Shown here in pieces: positions 12,784 to 24,147 of a stretch of 64,000 nucleotides of DNA; the first letter of the stretch is position 1; the number at the start of each line of letters is the position of its first letter. The stretch lies in assembly GCA_035578175.1 (NCBI GenBank), contig JAQMRL010000008.1, forward strand, positions 63,784,041 to 63,848,040, given 5' to 3'. Position numbers and translations under genes: made by a program. Under the pieces are notes generated by a model. The model was not told the origin of the DNA. It worked only from the letters and a program-made list of their open reading frames with translations, and did not search any database. Source of the DNA: Catonia carolina (lineage: Eukaryota; Arthropoda; Insecta; Hemiptera; Achilidae).

Positions 12784-13275
12784 TTAATCTTCCACGGCTT
12801 CATTTTCTTGCTGTTCTTCCCAGGAAAACAATTCGTCATAAAATACTTTATGTTCTACAGGGATGTATTTGGCAATTTTTTTAAGATCTTCAAGTTTTTT
12901 TTGTTTTTATAGGAAGTTTTCCAGATGTGTGTGCACAACCTGGGGAAGTAGTATATCTTTGTCCAGGTATCGATAGATTAAATGTGTGCAATAGGCCAAC
13001 AATATTTTTTCCTGTTACTATCCACCCTTTATTTTCGTTATTACGAGTATAATGAAATACTTGAAAATTTTCAATGTTAAATGATATTTTTTTCACAACG
13101 TGGAACTGTTTTTGGTTTTGTTTCACTTAAAACGAGTCTTTTTGTATAGTTTTGGCCACCAAGACTTAAAATTTAAAATATCATGTCCAGTAATTTCTTT
13201 TACAATGAAATTGTTTTTACTGCTGCTAGTAATAATTATTTCTTTTACTTCGTGAAATGATTACATCCTGTCACA
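12784..13275 (-). pseudogene. Relic of an unrecognised protein-coding sequence, frameshifted
   Basis: Successive minus-strand frames read like one protein: FHEVKEIIITSSSKNNF and TGHDILNFKSWWPKLYKK (about 13145-13270), a stop near 13127, then QFHVVKKISFNIENFQVFHY, KGWIVTGKNIVGLL and GQRYTTSPGCAHTSGKLPIK (open 12890-13126), then in a third frame KLEDLKKIAKYIPVEHKVFY, DELFSWEEQQENEAVED and a TAA at 12784-12786. The acidic C-terminus and the K-x-P-I-x-K then LKKI..YIP order suggest a real former protein, perhaps belonging to a mobile element. At least two frameshifts. I do not recognise the family and assign no function. Confidence 0.45.
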
Positions 13276-13939
13276 TTTTTTCAATTTTTTTTTTAATAAA
13301 CCCAAAATCGCGGTCACACGGCAAGTAAGAGTGACCGTGAATAGGGAAGTAATGACAGATTTTGTCAAAACGACAAATGCCAACAACATTCTGGACAAGT
13401 TGCAATTTTTATTTAGTATTTAGTTTCCTGAATAACTGAAATGCGGTTTGCCTTTAATGTTTCGTTCATATTACAATATTATAAAGGTTCCTACTTAAAG
13501 AGAATTGATTTACCGTACTTTAAAATAATTAAGAATAAATCAATGAAACACGAAACAACAGGTTAGAGAGAACTGAACTACAAAAACGCAGCTGACCGCC
13601 GTTGCAACAGGTTGACCAACATAAATAAACATGAATAAATTACCCCAATTTTTAAAATGTGATAATTTGCATTTCTTTAAAAAAAATTACTTGATCGGTG
13701 AAACTTTTTGTAGGCTACAAGAATTTTTTTCTTGATAGCAGTGATACATTGTGATTCTTACATATTATAGCCTACGTATTTCAGGTGTTGTAACTGACAT
13801 GTCCTATACTTCTGGAGTCTCCTGGACGCAAAAAAACACAATTCATACAAAAAGGGCTTTACTCCCGGACTGATGCCGTTTTTGCATGAATCAAAAAATT
13901 TCATTGTTGATATTTCATATATATATATATACATATACA

Positions 13940-14337
13940 TACATGATAATGAACAGCCAAAACAAAATAAAATAAAATATGAAACTCACCTCAGAGTATT
14001 ATATCATTTCAAGATTTTTCGTCTCCCTCGGAGACATCATCAGGAATTTAAAAAAAGACACTTATCACACAAAACATAAAACATTAACACAATAGTGGTC
14101 GCAGACCACGTCAATTGTTCAAAACAATAGCTATCCTACATCAAGCACCATTCCGCGCGCGGTTTTATTCGGCCGAATAAACCGCGCGCGGAATGGTGCT
14201 TGATGTAGGATAGCTATTGTTTTGAACAATTGACGTGGTCTGCGACCACTATTGTGTTAATGTTTTATGTTTTGTGTGAGGTGAGTTTTATATTTTATTT
14301 TATTTTGTTTTGGCTGTTCATTATCATATATGTAGTG
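13940..14337. repeat. Near-perfect palindrome
   Basis: The axis lies at 14172/14173. Arms 14065-14172 and 14173-14279 are complementary except for one base of a T/A run. Pairing resumes further out (about 13942-13994 with 14280-14336) after a 70-base segment present only on the left. TA-rich runs flank both sides. Either a very young foldback unit or an assembly artefact. Confidence 0.85.
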
Positions 14338-14365
14338 GTGCAAACAAAGGAAAATAATGTTTAAT

Positions 14366-14367
<2 letters not shown>

Positions 14368-14418
<51 letters not shown>
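14368..14418. repeat. (TA)n microsatellite
   Basis: About 24 uninterrupted TA units next to the palindrome. Open frames through it (runs of Tyr-Ile) are meaningless. Confidence 0.95.
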
Positions 14419-14420
<2 letters not shown>

Positions 14421-15131
14421 CAATGGAGAGATGCCGTTTATGTATAAATCGATGAAAACTCATGTGAAGATACAATTTCCGTAAAATAACGAAAAATGAA
14501 AAAAATGGAGTGATGCCCTTTTTGCATGCAACGATTCCATTATGGTTTTAAAACATTAAAATATTTTTCTTTTCAAGTTTTCAAGAAAATTTCGAAATTT
14601 TTTTTGAAGAGTCTTTGAAATTTTTGGGCTAAATCAGCCATTTTCTATGTAGTCTAACACACCCACTACACTGAAGTGATTATGATTGATTATGCAGTAG
14701 GTGGGCGTGGTCTTAAGCCCCGCTTTTACACGGTCAGTTCAGTTCAGTTCTCATTTCAGTAATGGAGGACAATCTACTTATTTTAATTGGGCTCTCATCA
14801 CCATTAAGAGAAGCAGACTGATTTTAATAAAATATATTGATTTTTCAATTTTACCATTTATTGATAGATCGTTTTCCCCTATTTAAATTGATATAACACG
14901 ACATTGGTTGCTTTTTCTGTTGAGAAAAAATTGTTTTTATGTTGGTGGGGGACATAATGTTTATTTCGATATTTTTTACGTTTTTCATTATTATAAATTG
15001 GAATAATATAATCACGTTACTGTTCTAATATTATGGAGATCGCGTTTACAAAAAAATAATAATTTTCTAGAACGCACAGGAATCAGTTGTAACGCAAGAT
15101 AAATATTGGTGTGTTTTTGTTTGGAAGTTAA

Positions 15132-15204
15132 TTCCAGTAAATAGTAAATAGACCAGTAAACCAGTAGTAAAACAGTAGACCAGTAAGTAGACCAGTAAAT
15201 AGAC
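15132..15204. repeat. Minisatellite of AGTAGACCAGTAAATA-like units
   Basis: About six degenerate units of CCAGTAAATAGA / CCAGTAGTA. Confidence 0.6.
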
Positions 15205-15775
15205 GCTTCTTTTGCGGCATTATGCTTTCACTATATCAGCATTTTCCGTATATTGTATTTTTTGACTTTAGGTACACTTATTTCAGGAGTCATCCCACAT
15301 AGGAGTGTAAAATTTCGCACACTACATTTTAGTACTAAGGTGTGTATTTACTCCAGAAGTATATCAAAAATTTTTGAGTTTTTATTTTTTTGGTATCTTT
15401 TCATTAAAAAAATGTAGGCGACATTTGAACATTCTTTGAGAAAAAAATCATTTTTACATTGGATAAAGATAAATGAAAAAGCTCTGGTACAAATTTGTAA
15501 AAAAGTACCTACTGTAGACAGGTGGTGTGCTTAAGCTCAGCCGTGTAGCTTTAACTGTTCGTACAAAAAAATCTACCTAAGTTAGTATTGCAGGTAATGA
15601 ATTAATAATAATAAAATAGATAAATAATAAAATGCAGGTAATAATTAAAATTGCAGGATATGAAAATGGTCTGACCCCCTTAACAAACCAAAGGAGAGCT
15701 GATGGATCGTATTCTTCATACCTAATTAGCAACTTATTATACGCATCTTCTCGTTTGAATATATTATGGTAACTT

Positions 15776-16345
15776 CTTCTTCTTCATGTGTCTTCTCCAT
15801 TACGAAGGTTGGCTATCATCATGGTCAGTCGTACCTTGTCCACTGCTGCTCTGAACAGGTCATGCGACGAGCAATTAAACGCTACTCTCAGGTTTCTTAA
15901 CCAGGATATACGTCTGCGTCCCACCGAGCGTTTACCAACGAGTTTCCCTTGAATTATGAGATGCAGAATCTCATATTTAGGCCCCCTCATGATGTGTCCA
16001 AGGTATGTCAGTTTTCTTATCTTTACGCTCTGCAGGATTTCCATCTCTTTCCCCATTCTTCTGAGGACCTCCATATTTGTGACCCTGTCTGTCCACGGTA
16101 TTCGAAGCATCCTCCGGTAGGTCCACATTTCAAACGCTTGTAGACGGGTCTCACATTATTTGGTGAGTGTCCACGTCTCTACTCCATACAAGAGGATGGG
16201 AAAAACGTAGCACTTCAAGAGGCGGGTCCTGGTTTCGAGGCTCAGGTCGCGGGCCGATAGAAGAGGTCTCATTTTTAGGAATGCTGCCCTGGCCTTTTCA
16301 ATTCTGATCTTTATTTCTGGCAGGTGGTAACTGGTATGGTTCTGG
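15776..16345 (-). mobile_element. 5'-truncated RTE-like retroelement with 11-bp target duplication
   Basis: TATGGTAACTT occurs at 15765-15775 and again at 16346-16356, exactly bracketing 570 bp. The element's 3' end (left side) is a short GAA-rich microsatellite, as in many RTE elements. The protein on the minus strand has FPILLYGVETWTL, then a stop near 16155, then WTYRRMLRIPWTDRV, RKLTYLGHIMRG and RRRISWLRNLR, the C-terminal region of RTE-type ORF2. One in-frame TAA shows it is inactive. Confidence 0.85.
15784..16128 (-). pseudogene. RTE-like ORF2 C-terminal fragment
   Basis: A 114-residue open stretch (MWTYRRMLRIPWTDRVTNME to NLRNGEDT) inside the element at 15776-16345. In the intact family it is the tail of an endonuclease/reverse transcriptase. 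The apparent Met is internal; the frame continues upstream past a stop to about 16330. It carries no enzymatic motif of its own. Confidence 0.75.
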
Positions 16346-16359
16346 TATGGTAACTTGAG

Positions 16360-17400
16360 TCCTTCTTATTTTAAATACACAAGAAACTGCGATAATCAAT
16401 AAAATCAGTCAAAAATTTTTTATTTGACATTAGGTACGGACAAGGATACGACAGAAATGAAAAATGAACTGAATCTTCTGTATGCACGGCCGTTCGAACT
16501 GATAATGGGCAACTGACTCGATGGTTTTCCCATCGAGCCAGCTTTCAATTTCAGTTTCAGTTCAAAAATTTAGTTTTGATGTTTACACATTAGTTTTAAC
16601 TGATATTTCATTTAACGGAAACTGATATGAGAATTGAACTGACCGTGTAAAAGGGACCTACAGCATGACGATATTAAATTTAAATACAACATTTCTACAT
16701 TTTTGATTCATCGATAAATTCGACAAATGAACTACTAAAACGTTTTGTAGAATGGTTTATTTTTTTATAAACTGATATTATTACATTTATGACATTATGT
16801 CACTATTTATTTATATAAAACTACATAACTATTGTATTGTGACGTTTAGTATGACACTATGACGTAATGGAGGTTTTTCAATGCAGCAATACTATCTATT
16901 AAATCTTTTGTTTATTATTGTAGTTCATAAGTTCTATTGGCGTAATTTATAGAAGCTGAACCACAAATGATATTAAATTGACTTTTAAGTATCAAACAAC
17001 CATTGAATAATCTGACACTGTTACAGTCATGATTTTATTGTAATATATCTATTCTTAATCATCTCATACTTTTGTTATATGAAATTTTTCTCAGAATTTT
17101 GACTGCTTGCCTTTCCGATACTCAATGCTATTAGTAAAAGAGTTGAGAAATACTTGGTTTGAAATTCATGAAGCCTAGAAAATTTGATGGGTCTTTTCTG
17201 TTAATCCCCCTCCAACATAATTATTCACATTTAGTGAATATTTCGTATGCAACCTTACAGAATTTTCAACGATAAAAACGGGAAAAATATTTTTAAAAAT
17301 TCTACACTAATTTTCTTCAAGTTAAGGTTAAATATAGGTAGGGTAAATACATTGCGTTTTCTCAATATTGTTACTGTGTGTAATAATGAAATATAAATTC
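16360..17400. other. Spacer
   Basis: AT-rich sequence between the RTE-like insertion and family B copy 2; nothing supported. Confidence 0.6.
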
Positions 17401-17405
17401 ATTGA

Positions 17406-17797
17406 GCCCATAACGGGCAGATGGAGTGTTAAATTATTTGCACTCGATCTGTTAGTTCCAGGGCTACAAAAAATAGTTCTGTTTCTTATCACATATTCAG
17501 ACAATTATATGACTGAGCTATTTAAGAACAGAAGAGGTAGAGGTGTAAAAGACACTAGTCAGAGTTACCTCGTCTGAGAGTAATGAATTTCACTATACAG
17601 CCAGACATTATGGTGAATGTAGTAAAGGTTTCATTTGCAGGGAGGAAAGTGGGTGATTTTCGGAGGGCCTGGCATGCTGATAAGCATACTCTTTCAACTA
17701 GTGAGGAAGGCAATAGTAACCACCTCAATCCTCGTTTTTACTTAGTAAAACCTCTAGAGGTTCATACCAGCCTTTTGGCTGTTGACCTAAACAACAA
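17406..17797 (+). repeat. Family B retroposon, copy 2
   Basis: GCCCATAACGGGCAGATGGA at the start, GTTGACCTAAACAACAAA at the end. The short family ORF (17583-17843) is open from the conserved ATG. Confidence 0.87.
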
Positions 17798-18765
17798 ACT
17801 CATTGAGTACATGACATCATTAAATAAATTATTATTAAATTAATTTAAACTAATTAATATAAATATTATTAAATAATTTAATAATTTTCAATTAATAGTT
17901 TAAGACTAACTTGAAAAAGGAAAAACTTTAACGTTAACTTGAAAAATAATGATAAAAATGATTTTTTTAAAAATATTTTTCCTGTTTTTATCATTAAAAA
18001 TGCTGCAAAAATACATACATACATAATATACACAAAATGTGAAAAATTGTGCTGGGAGGAGAGGAATAACAGAAAAGACCCAACTTGATTTTAAAAACAA
18101 AAATCTGGTGTAAAACACTCACACAAATTTGTCTTGCCAATGCAAATAATGAACAATATAATCTAACATTAGTAATAAAACATTAGAAATAAAAAACTAA
18201 CCTCAAATAACATAACCTTTTAATCATGAGTGAAAGATGCAAAATGAAAATCAACTTCAGTGTGGCTTAAAAAAATCACTCTTTCACGCTAAACTAGGCT
18301 CTGTAGAGAAAAATTTCTGAATTAAAGTTGTAGATTTTTTAATTTCCTATAAATTTAATTATTACACTTTCCTCGTAAAATGCATACTTAGGCTGTAATC
18401 TTAAAAAATCGATGTTTTTATAGATTTTTATGAAATACAAACAGAAAGTCACTATTCTGGAAGTTCTTTTTACGGCCTACATTCTCAGCATTCGTACACT
18501 GAAGCTTTTTATAGAAGTCCTTAAAGTCAGTAACTATTGTCTGATTTTGACTCAGTTCATTAGGTTTTCTCGGTTTATTCCGGGTTTCCTAATATCCTTT
18601 CTCAGTTCTCTGAACCATTTATCCGACACTTAGGTGAATTGTTTGGTGTCTTAAATTTTGTTTTGTCAACCGCTTGTCATCCATTCCATAGGCTACAAGC
18701 TTTTTCTAATCGTTTCCATTAATCTTTAATTTTCCTTGTACAGTTCTTCTCGACCTCGTAACCTA

Positions 18766-19105
18766 TAGTTCAGCCGTTCTAAGTTTGCTCCTACTGTCAA
18801 CAAACAAAAGCCACCTACTACAGGGTGCACGCTAGAGTCCTCCACTTTATGGATGTCGTATTCCTATTAAGTTAGCTATTTTTTAAATTATAACTACTTA
18901 AAGTATTAAAAACATCACTCATGATATGATGTAGGCCTAACAATTTCATTTAGAAAATATCTTTAAAAGTATTTTGTATTTTAATACTTATGAAAGTATT
19001 TTGTTGTTACTTTTTAATTAGCGTGTACACATTTTGATATAATGCGCATGCTCAGTGACGTCATTATTTGTTTACATTAGGAGCAAACTTAGAGAGGCTG
19101 GACTG
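18766..19105. mobile_element. TA-flanked MITE, 340 bp
   Basis: The left end TAGTTCAGCCGTTCTAAGTT and the complement of the right end CAGTCCAGCCTCTCTAAGTT form TIRs of about 40 bp sharing CTAAGTTTGCTCCTA, with TA at 18764-18765 and 19106-19107. The right subterminal part carries a CRE-like TGACGTCA (19056-19063) and an NRF1-like TGCGCATGCTCA. No ORF. Confidence 0.75.
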
Positions 19106-19107
19106 TA

Positions 19108-20707
19108 TATTGTTTGTCAACTATCTTCGGACCCATTATCTTGCGGAGGATCTTTCTCTGAAATTTCTCTGCTTCTCTTAGACTGATTTATCTTATAAAA
19201 CAAGTTTTATACTGTAATTGTTTAAAATAAAATTGAAAAGTTAAAGTGTTAAGGAATCATATAATTTTGATTTGAGAAACACCAAAGGAATAATAAGGAA
19301 TTTTGTAATCAATAAAATAAATTGGGAAATATAAAACAAGAGTAACTGAATTATTTATTTATTTATTTATTTTATTTATTGATTTTTTTATTTATTTATT
19401 TTATTTAGTTAAATATACATTACGATTTAATACTGAACTAAACTAAGCTGTACAAGTATAGTCTACAATATTTTAAACTAAATGTACTTACACGCAAAAA
19501 GTCTTCTTCACAAAGAGTTCTGTCCGCGTATAGGCGTATACAAAATAGTATTTTTATCTATTTTAGGTACCGTAAAAAAATATTGAATACAAAACCTTCA
19601 TCATCGTTTATTCCTTTACATTTTGTCTGGGACAAAGTTCAACCATAATTTACAACTGAAAGTTAAACTTTTTTTAAATATTTCCTCAGGTAGAAAATAC
19701 CCTTGCGATTTTTCCTAAGTGCTACTGGAACCAAATTTAAGAAAATTTTATTTTCAACTGGAGTAACTTTTCCACAACACGAGACTGTGTAAGTGTAGTC
19801 TGTTGTGTAGATGATGTAGTTTAGAGATAGACACTTAACCTTCGACTGTCTGGCTCCATAATTTTGAAGAGACTTACCTTTTTGTTCTGGGGAAAGAGAA
19901 TATTCCACCACCAAAATTTATCCGGTACCTATTGTTAAGAATGTATTGTTAAGGTCCGGTATTGTTAAGGTCTGTATAAGAATGATTCTGGACACAGAGT
20001 TTGAGCCTGGTGGGATTCTATGTAAAAGAAGAAACTTTCAGATTCTAAGGTTATTATGGCTAATCAACTTAGCATCACTTTGCATTCTTAGATACTAAGT
20101 GCTTTAAGTTTTTTTCTATTGGTACGAGCTCCATTTCTCGGGATAGGACCGACACACCATAATAGGAAAGCTTTTTAGATTTTCGTTTTTATAGCAAACT
20201 TCCATTTACATGAAATATGAAAGTACTATAGATACAGGCATAATTTTTTTATATTATAATACATTTTTACGAAAGTATCAATAAAAGTTAGCCAAAAAAT
20301 ATCGAATTTGTACAGACTGATAAACGGTTGATACAAGCAAAGCTTTTCGGTGGGTTGGTCTCTACACACGCGATATACCAAGGCAGTTACCGACAGGTCG
20401 TATGTTTATAAGTGCCAATGTCAAGATATCGATTGGGATTCTCTCAATTCAATTTATTGTCAACTACGCAGTTGATACAATTGTTGTTATTTTCAGTTCT
20501 TTGGAAGTCGGGTATCTAATTTCAGGAAATTTATTTAAAATACAATTAACTCTAATTCAGAAAATGTAAAAACCTAATACATGATAAATTAGTTATGACT
20601 ATAATGAATGATATTCTTTGTTTACATTTATAAGCAATTTTGTAACATAAAATATACAATATCATAAAATACAGTCAGTATTTTAATTTTTTGTACCTAA
20701 AATAAGA
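19108..20707. other. Spacer with one unassigned frame
   Basis: Holds the TTTA microsatellite and a minus frame at 19663-19914 (83 residues, MVVEYSLSPEQKGKSLQNYG...) that I cannot assign. Short ATTGTTAAG repeats lie at 19933-19970. Confidence 0.5.
19350..19410. repeat. (TTTA)n microsatellite
   Basis: ATTTATTTATTTATTTATTT with interruptions. Confidence 0.85.
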
Positions 20708-21099
20708 TTGTTGTTGTTGATTAGGTCAACAGCCGAAGGCTGGTTTGAACCTCTAGAGGTTTTACTAAGTAAAACGGGGAGTAAGGTGGTTTACTTTGCC
20801 TTCTTCACTGTGTACAAAAGTAGCCTATGCTTATCAGCATGCTATGCCCTCCAAAAACATCTACTCTGCACCCTGTAAATGACACCTTCACTCACTACAG
20901 GGTCTGGCTGTATAATGAAATTCATTACTTACAGAGGCGATAACTTAGTGTCTTTTACACCTCTACCTCTTCTGTTCTTAAATAGTTCAGTCATATAATT
21001 GGCTGACCAGGTAATAAGAAACAGAACTATATTTTGTAGCCCTGGAACTAGCAAATCGAGTGAAAATAATTTAACACTCCACCTGCTTATTATAAGTGC
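20708..21099 (-). repeat. Family B retroposon, copy 3
   Basis: Inverted relative to copies 1 and 2: TTGTTGTTGATTAGGTCAAC at the left and CCACCTGCTTATTATAAGTG at the right. The family ORF is broken here. Confidence 0.85.
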
Positions 21100-21501
21100 A
21101 AAAATTAGATTATCAGGTCTTAAAAGCTACCAAGCTTTTCTTCCAGAAGTATTTAGATTTATAATCGTACGTAAAATTAATTATTGAACAGTTTTCTGCC
21201 CCATGTTTTGTTTTCTTCATTATCTTCTGGTGTAACTCATTAGTTTCCACTGAGCAAACACTTTTTTGGAACACCCTTTCTATCTCATTAATTTATGTTG
21301 AACAGACACTTGACACCTCATCTAACCAAGATGTTGTTCGTCTCCCTAAGCTCCTCTCTCCTACTAATTTTCCCTGTACAATCAACTTCAGCATATGGTA
21401 TTTATCTTTACGCACAACATGTCTGAAATCCTCCAGTTTCCTTTTTTATCGTGTTCTAGCTGTTTAAGTATCTAATTTAAGACTTCCTCATTTGTGTTTA
21501 T

Positions 21502-22044
21502 CTAAGTCCATGATATCATTAACACACTAGTTGATATACGAGGTGTGGCTATTAAATAACGAGACTGACGTTGTAAAAAATTTAATTTTAATTTTATACA
21601 TAATAACTTATTGTCGCCTTCAATATACACTCCTTTTCTATCCCTACAACGCTCCATGCGAATTCTCCATTGTTGGAAACAGTGCTGGAAGTCATCTTCT
21701 GTTAGCTTCTTCAGGACACGTGCGGCTTTGTCTTTTACAGCTTCCACAGACTCAAATCTTGTCCCTTTTAATGCAGATTTCACCTTACGGAACAGGTAGA
21801 AGTCACATGGCGCAAGAACTGGTGAATAAGGTGGATGTTCTAACACGGAGACACTGTACTTTGCTAGGAACCTCTTGACAGATAACGCGGAATGAGCTGG
21901 CGCATTCTCTTGGTGGAGAACCCATGATTTGTCCTTCCACATTTTGGGGCGTTTTTTCCTTACTCTTTGACGTAGTTTAGAAAGTACCTCAAGGTAGTAA
22001 TATTGATTAATTGTTTGACCTTCAGAAACCCAGTGAAGGTACAC
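21502..22044 (-). pseudogene. Mariner transposase catalytic/C-terminal part
   Basis: The frame starts MYLHWVSEGQTINQYYYLEV and runs through WVLHQENAPAHSALSV, LEHPPYSPVLAPCDFYLF and VKSALKGTRFESVEAV. The second catalytic position is Glu in place of Asp (HQEN) while the third (PCDF) is kept, so it is very likely inactive. Spacing fits DD34D. The N-terminal DNA-binding half is missing from this element and the frame runs out through the TIR. Confidence 0.8.
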
Positions 22045-22399
22045 AATCCCATGGATATAAAAAAAACAATCATCATTGCTTTAAATTTTTGACTTGCTCA
22101 TTCGAGCTTTTTTGGCTCTCGGTGAAGTTCGGCTCTTCCAGAGCATGGATTGGCGCTTCGTTTCCGGATCATAAGTAAAAAACCACGTTTTATCACATGT
22201 TATTATCGTTTCCAAAAAATTTTGGTCATTTTCAATCGCGTACAAAGTGACTGTACAAACATTTTTGCGAGCTTCATTTCAAATATTTTTCAGCGGCACG
22301 TGTCCTAAAGGAGCTGATGAAAGATGACTTCCAGCACTGATTAGAAAAATGGAAAATTCACATGGAGCGTCAGTCTCGTTATTTAATAGCCACACCTCA
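21539..22399 (-). mobile_element. Mariner derivative M2, second type of inverted 3'-end duplication
   Basis: TA-flanked, same TIR family as M1. On the minus strand it holds a long C-terminal ORF. Beyond the first catalytic motif it continues toward the N-terminus, then at about 22294 flips to GGCACGTGTCCTAAAGGAGC on the plus strand, the start of a shorter duplicated C-terminal segment that has also lost about 100 bp before the right TIR. The junction differs from M1 but is shared with the copy at 29023. Confidence 0.83.
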
Positions 22400-22401
22400 T
22401 A

Positions 22402-23630
22402 CATCAATAACATATTTATTCATTCTGGATGGATTGGAATAGATTTGATATTTGCTGATTCTAATAAAAAAAAATATTTTACTTTTCCTTTCATAAAGTG
22501 CATGAGTAGACGGGAAGAAGGGGAAGAAAATGTCTTTGACGCAAGTTAGTGATTGCGAATGTATGACCCTACTAACTACAGATAAGAGGTCAGTTCGAGT
22601 TAAAGCTATAAATAAACCACACGTTACGTACTTTAATTTGATCAATTTCACATCCTCCCTGTCACTCCTTTTCACCAACTCGTTATCTCTCACTCCATTA
22701 ATCTACCTCATTTTGTCACGTGTGTCTTTTTTGTAACTAAGAGCTGAGGAGGGGAAGAATATTAGGATTGTTTAGTTGATATTTTATTAATGGATGATGA
22801 AGGTCCCTTCGTGTCGTTGTGTGGACTCATGGTTTAATGTAGCTATTTATGTAATAGGCTCAGACTTTCACAGTAGCCCTGCAATGTTTTGTTTCGCGTC
22901 CTTCAATCAGTGTTAGTTCACTATACACCCTTTTACCCTCGTCCATAACCTCCAACTTCAATTAATTATTTAAAATCACGTTCACTACGTAACCCGTGGT
23001 AAGTATTCTATTATATTATGTACACACAGACTAGATCACAGTCGTTTATTTGTGGGTGTGTCAATTTTGACAGCCTCAACTGAATATAAATTATTACTGC
23101 CATTGTTTAGTGTTCCTACTATATCTTGTCCTATTCCTTGTTCCTTTTTTACAAAATATTTCATTGCCAAATCCTAAAGCTTTTCTTCCATTATAACTAA
23201 ATAAAAATAAAAAAATACCGAAAGTTTGATATAGATTCCCAGCTACGTTCTAGCAACGGCAGCTATTCAGGTGAAGTAGGTACTTCACCTTTTTTTGTGG
23301 ATGGTATCGAGATTTATTTCTCACAAAATAAGTATAATTTCTGTTATAATTATAAATTTTTTTGGTTTACAATAAATGAAATATACAATAGAATTGAAGA
23401 CATGGAAGTATCAATAAGAAAACACGATAGAATTTCTTTGGACATATGGTCCGAATTAATCAATCAAGATTAAACAAACAAATTTTTAATAAACTCTGGA
23501 ACAACAGGGGTTAGAGTGTCTATGTTAAACAGATGAAAGGAGAACTCAATAAGTTCAACATTACAGAGAAAGACTGCCTTAGATCGAGAAGAATACAAAA
23601 ACTAAATTTTTGGACTTGTAGTTTTAAAGG
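22402..23630. other. Spacer
   Basis: Overlapping short frames on both strands near 22350-22740 are unconvincing. Nothing else seen. Confidence 0.55.
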
Positions 23631-23640
23631 TTCTTGTGAA

Positions 23641-23817
23641 TTTTTTTTGTTTTACATCTGACTGTTTTGCAATTTCTGAAAATGCAGACGGTGGTGGATG
23701 ATGATATATGACAATGAGTGATGAAAAAATGCCACACCTGACCGGGAATCGAACCCGGAACACCGACGTAGAAGCCAGTTGCGCCAACTACTACGCCAAC
23801 GAGCCGGCCATTCTTCA
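23641..23817 (-). repeat. tRNA-derived SINE with 10-bp target duplication
   Basis: TTCTTGTGAA at 23631-23640 and 23818-23827. On the minus strand the head reads GGCCGGCTCGTTGGCGTAGT, then a B box GGTTCGATTCC. The acceptor strands do not pair and the anticodon arm is irregular, so it is not a tRNA gene. The tail is A-rich (T8 at 23641-23648 on plus). Confidence 0.88.
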
Positions 23818-24133
23818 TTCTTGTGAATGAAGGGAGGAATCTTAACAGGGAAGAATGGACTGATGAAGGGACAGCCGAACAGTCGGATAGGATGAAGAAG
23901 TTCTGGAAAAGAAAGAAGGAAGGTACATGAGATAATATTTTCTTGGTCCTCGAAGGCCTATCGGCGATGAAAAAAATAATTAAGAAGTCTCGTGTAAAAA
24001 AGTTAGAGCTCTTGCTTAGAGCTCTTTTTAATGTTTTAAATAGGTCTTTTAATGGATTTAATATAGCCTACGTAATAAATTCCCAAGTGAAGAGTTAGAC
24101 GGGTGGCCGTTGCTTCTCTTCCAGAGCGAGCAG

Positions 24134-24147
24134 GTTGTCATGACAAC
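24134..24147. promoter_or_regulatory. RFX X-box-like palindrome
   Basis: GTTGTCATGACAAC is a perfect 14-bp palindrome close to the X-box GTTGCCATGGCAAC bound by RFX factors. It lies in a locally GC-richer stretch (24090-24270). No gene start was identified nearby. Confidence 0.35.

Noticed and set aside
14257..14475. 72-codon minus frame with a long Tyr-Ile run
   Set aside because: It reads through the (TA)n microsatellite.
19663..19914. 83-codon minus frame
   Set aside because: Composition is protein-like but there is no recognisable motif and no neighbouring exon, so it is only mentioned in the spacer entry.
22349..22736. Overlapping short frames on both strands
   Set aside because: Three mutually overlapping frames of 60-100 codons with no family signs. 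The start of this stretch is the end of mariner M2.
23735..23815. A functional tRNA gene on the minus strand
   Set aside because: The acceptor strands do not pair and the anticodon arm is irregular. Target duplications and an A tail show a SINE.
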